A stretch of DNA of 64,000 nt from Campylobacter vulpis. GTDB taxonomy: Bacteria; Campylobacterota; Campylobacteria; Campylobacterales; Campylobacteraceae. The stretch spans positions 1,364,001-1,428,000 of the forward strand of contig NZ_CP041617.1 in assembly GCF_014217995.1 (NCBI RefSeq), given 5' to 3'. The translations under genes and the position numbers were made by a program. Within the stretch, counting starts at the first letter, position 1. Each line of letters starts with the position of its first letter. The notes beneath the pieces are model-generated. The model saw only the letters and a list, made by a program, of their open reading frames with translations, had not been told where the DNA came from and did not search any database. Shown in pieces: positions 63,471 to 64,000 of this stretch.

Positions 63471-64000
63471 GATTTTGCCTAAAAGTTGTGATATTTTTTG
63501 ACATATTCTTGTTGCAATTTAAAATCTTACTTTCGCAATTTTGCTTTTTTTCGCACTGCAAACAATGCTCCAAACTCATCTCCACATCACAAAAATGCGT
63601 ATGATTTTCATATAAATGTTTTAAAAAAACGCTTTTTTGTTTTTCTTTTTTGTCATTTTTATGCAAAAAAAGCTCTTTGTTTAAATGTGCAATTTTATCA
63701 CTATAAGCAAGAACTAAATTAATATCGTGGCACACGACAACAATGCCTATTCCTTTATTATGCAAGGCACTTAGCATTTCAAAAATTTGCACCGCACTTT
63801 TACTATCAACACTTGCCGTTGGTTCATCTAAAATCAATAATTTGCATTTATCAACCAAAGCTCTAGCGATGAGAACTTTTTGCCTTTGTCCTCCGCTTAA
63901 GTCGTTAAAATTCTTATTCCAAAATTCTTCCATAGCTACGCTTTCGAGGGCTTTTAAGGCTTTTTTTTTATCTTCTTTTGTGTAAAAACCAAAAATTTTT
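63463..64000 (-). CDS. znuC: ABC transporter ATPase, zinc type (ZnuC-like), 5' end outside window
   Basis: The frame is open through the window edge. Seen are the signature LSGGQRQKVLIARAL, Walker B KLLILDEPTASVD and the switch VVVCHDINLVLAYSD; the Walker A loop is beyond the edge. The C-terminus has an unusual cysteine-rich end (HCLQCEKKQNCESKILNC), which may bind metal. Its stop overlaps znuB. Confidence 0.88.
   Translation of the reverse strand, partial: KIFGFYTKEDKKKALKALESVAMEEFWNKNFNDLSGGQRQKVLIARALVDKCKLLILDEPTASVDSKSAVQIFEMLSALHNKGIGIVVVCHDINLVLAYSDKIAHLNKELFLHKNDKKEKQKSVFLKHLYENHTHFCDVEMSLEHCLQCEKKQNCESKILNCNKNMSKNITTFRQNRA

Overview
The window reads as a chromosome segment of a thermotolerant Campylobacter (AT-rich, very tight gene packing, gene families and local gene orders of the C. 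jejuni group). The species cannot be named from this alone: several short blocks match C. jejuni gene order as I remember it (Cj0601c-0605, Cj1289-1285c, Cj0025c-0028, Cj0390-0386, Cj0792-0793, Cj0698-0697, Cj0141c-0142c), but they are joined in an order unlike C. jejuni, so a related species is likely.

Left chromosome arm (1-24.8 kb): an NSS transporter, a MOSC protein, DsbD, PPK2, an M20 amidohydrolase, a SurA-like chaperone, GltX, malic enzyme, MqnA, a TcyP-like symporter, ThyX, a DUF115 (motility accessory factor type) protein with a 14-G tract, PyrG, RecJ, the flagellar motor protein PflB, then SerS-TrpS-AroK-Der and an EamA permease. All reading frames here are intact. Right chromosome arm (59.1-64 kb): a DUF234-like nuclease-fold protein, the flagellar kinase FlgS, the rod genes flgF/flgG2 and flgG behind a clear sigma-54 promoter, and a ZnuB/ZnuC-type metal ABC transporter running off the end.

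Between them (about 24.9-58.7 kb) lies a conjugative element resembling the pTet/cmg family of Campylobacter plasmids: virB4 (5' truncated), ssb, virB5-virB11, virD4, trbM, topB, a ParA/ribbon-helix-helix partition pair, a 1935-residue methylase-helicase (DarB-like), an NYN nuclease, an RHH/HEPN toxin-antitoxin-like pair, a MOBP relaxase with MobC, a recognisable oriT with a TATCCTG/T nick site, a TraC-like primase and an EexN entry-exclusion lipoprotein. No integrase, virB1, virB2 or virB3 is visible, virB4 lacks its start, and a 175-bp virB5/virB6 piece is duplicated at the right end, so the element looks like an integrated, rearranged and partly decayed plasmid or ICE. Frameshifted or truncated genes are concentrated in it and absent from the flanking chromosome.

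The most unusual content is a family of four genes inside the T4SS operon (27.1-36.5 kb) that have unrelated N-terminal parts, three of which look toxin/nuclease-like, but almost identical lysine-rich C-terminal tails carried on 100-121-bp DNA repeats. They look like a set of exchangeable cargo proteins tagged for export through the VirB/VirD4 channel. Other items of interest are a 158-codon gene nested out of frame in the methylase-helicase gene, a run of four RNA-type hairpins at the 5' end of virB5, two very long poly-A tracts that split one reading frame from its probable true C-terminus, and the poly-G contingency tract in the DUF115 gene.
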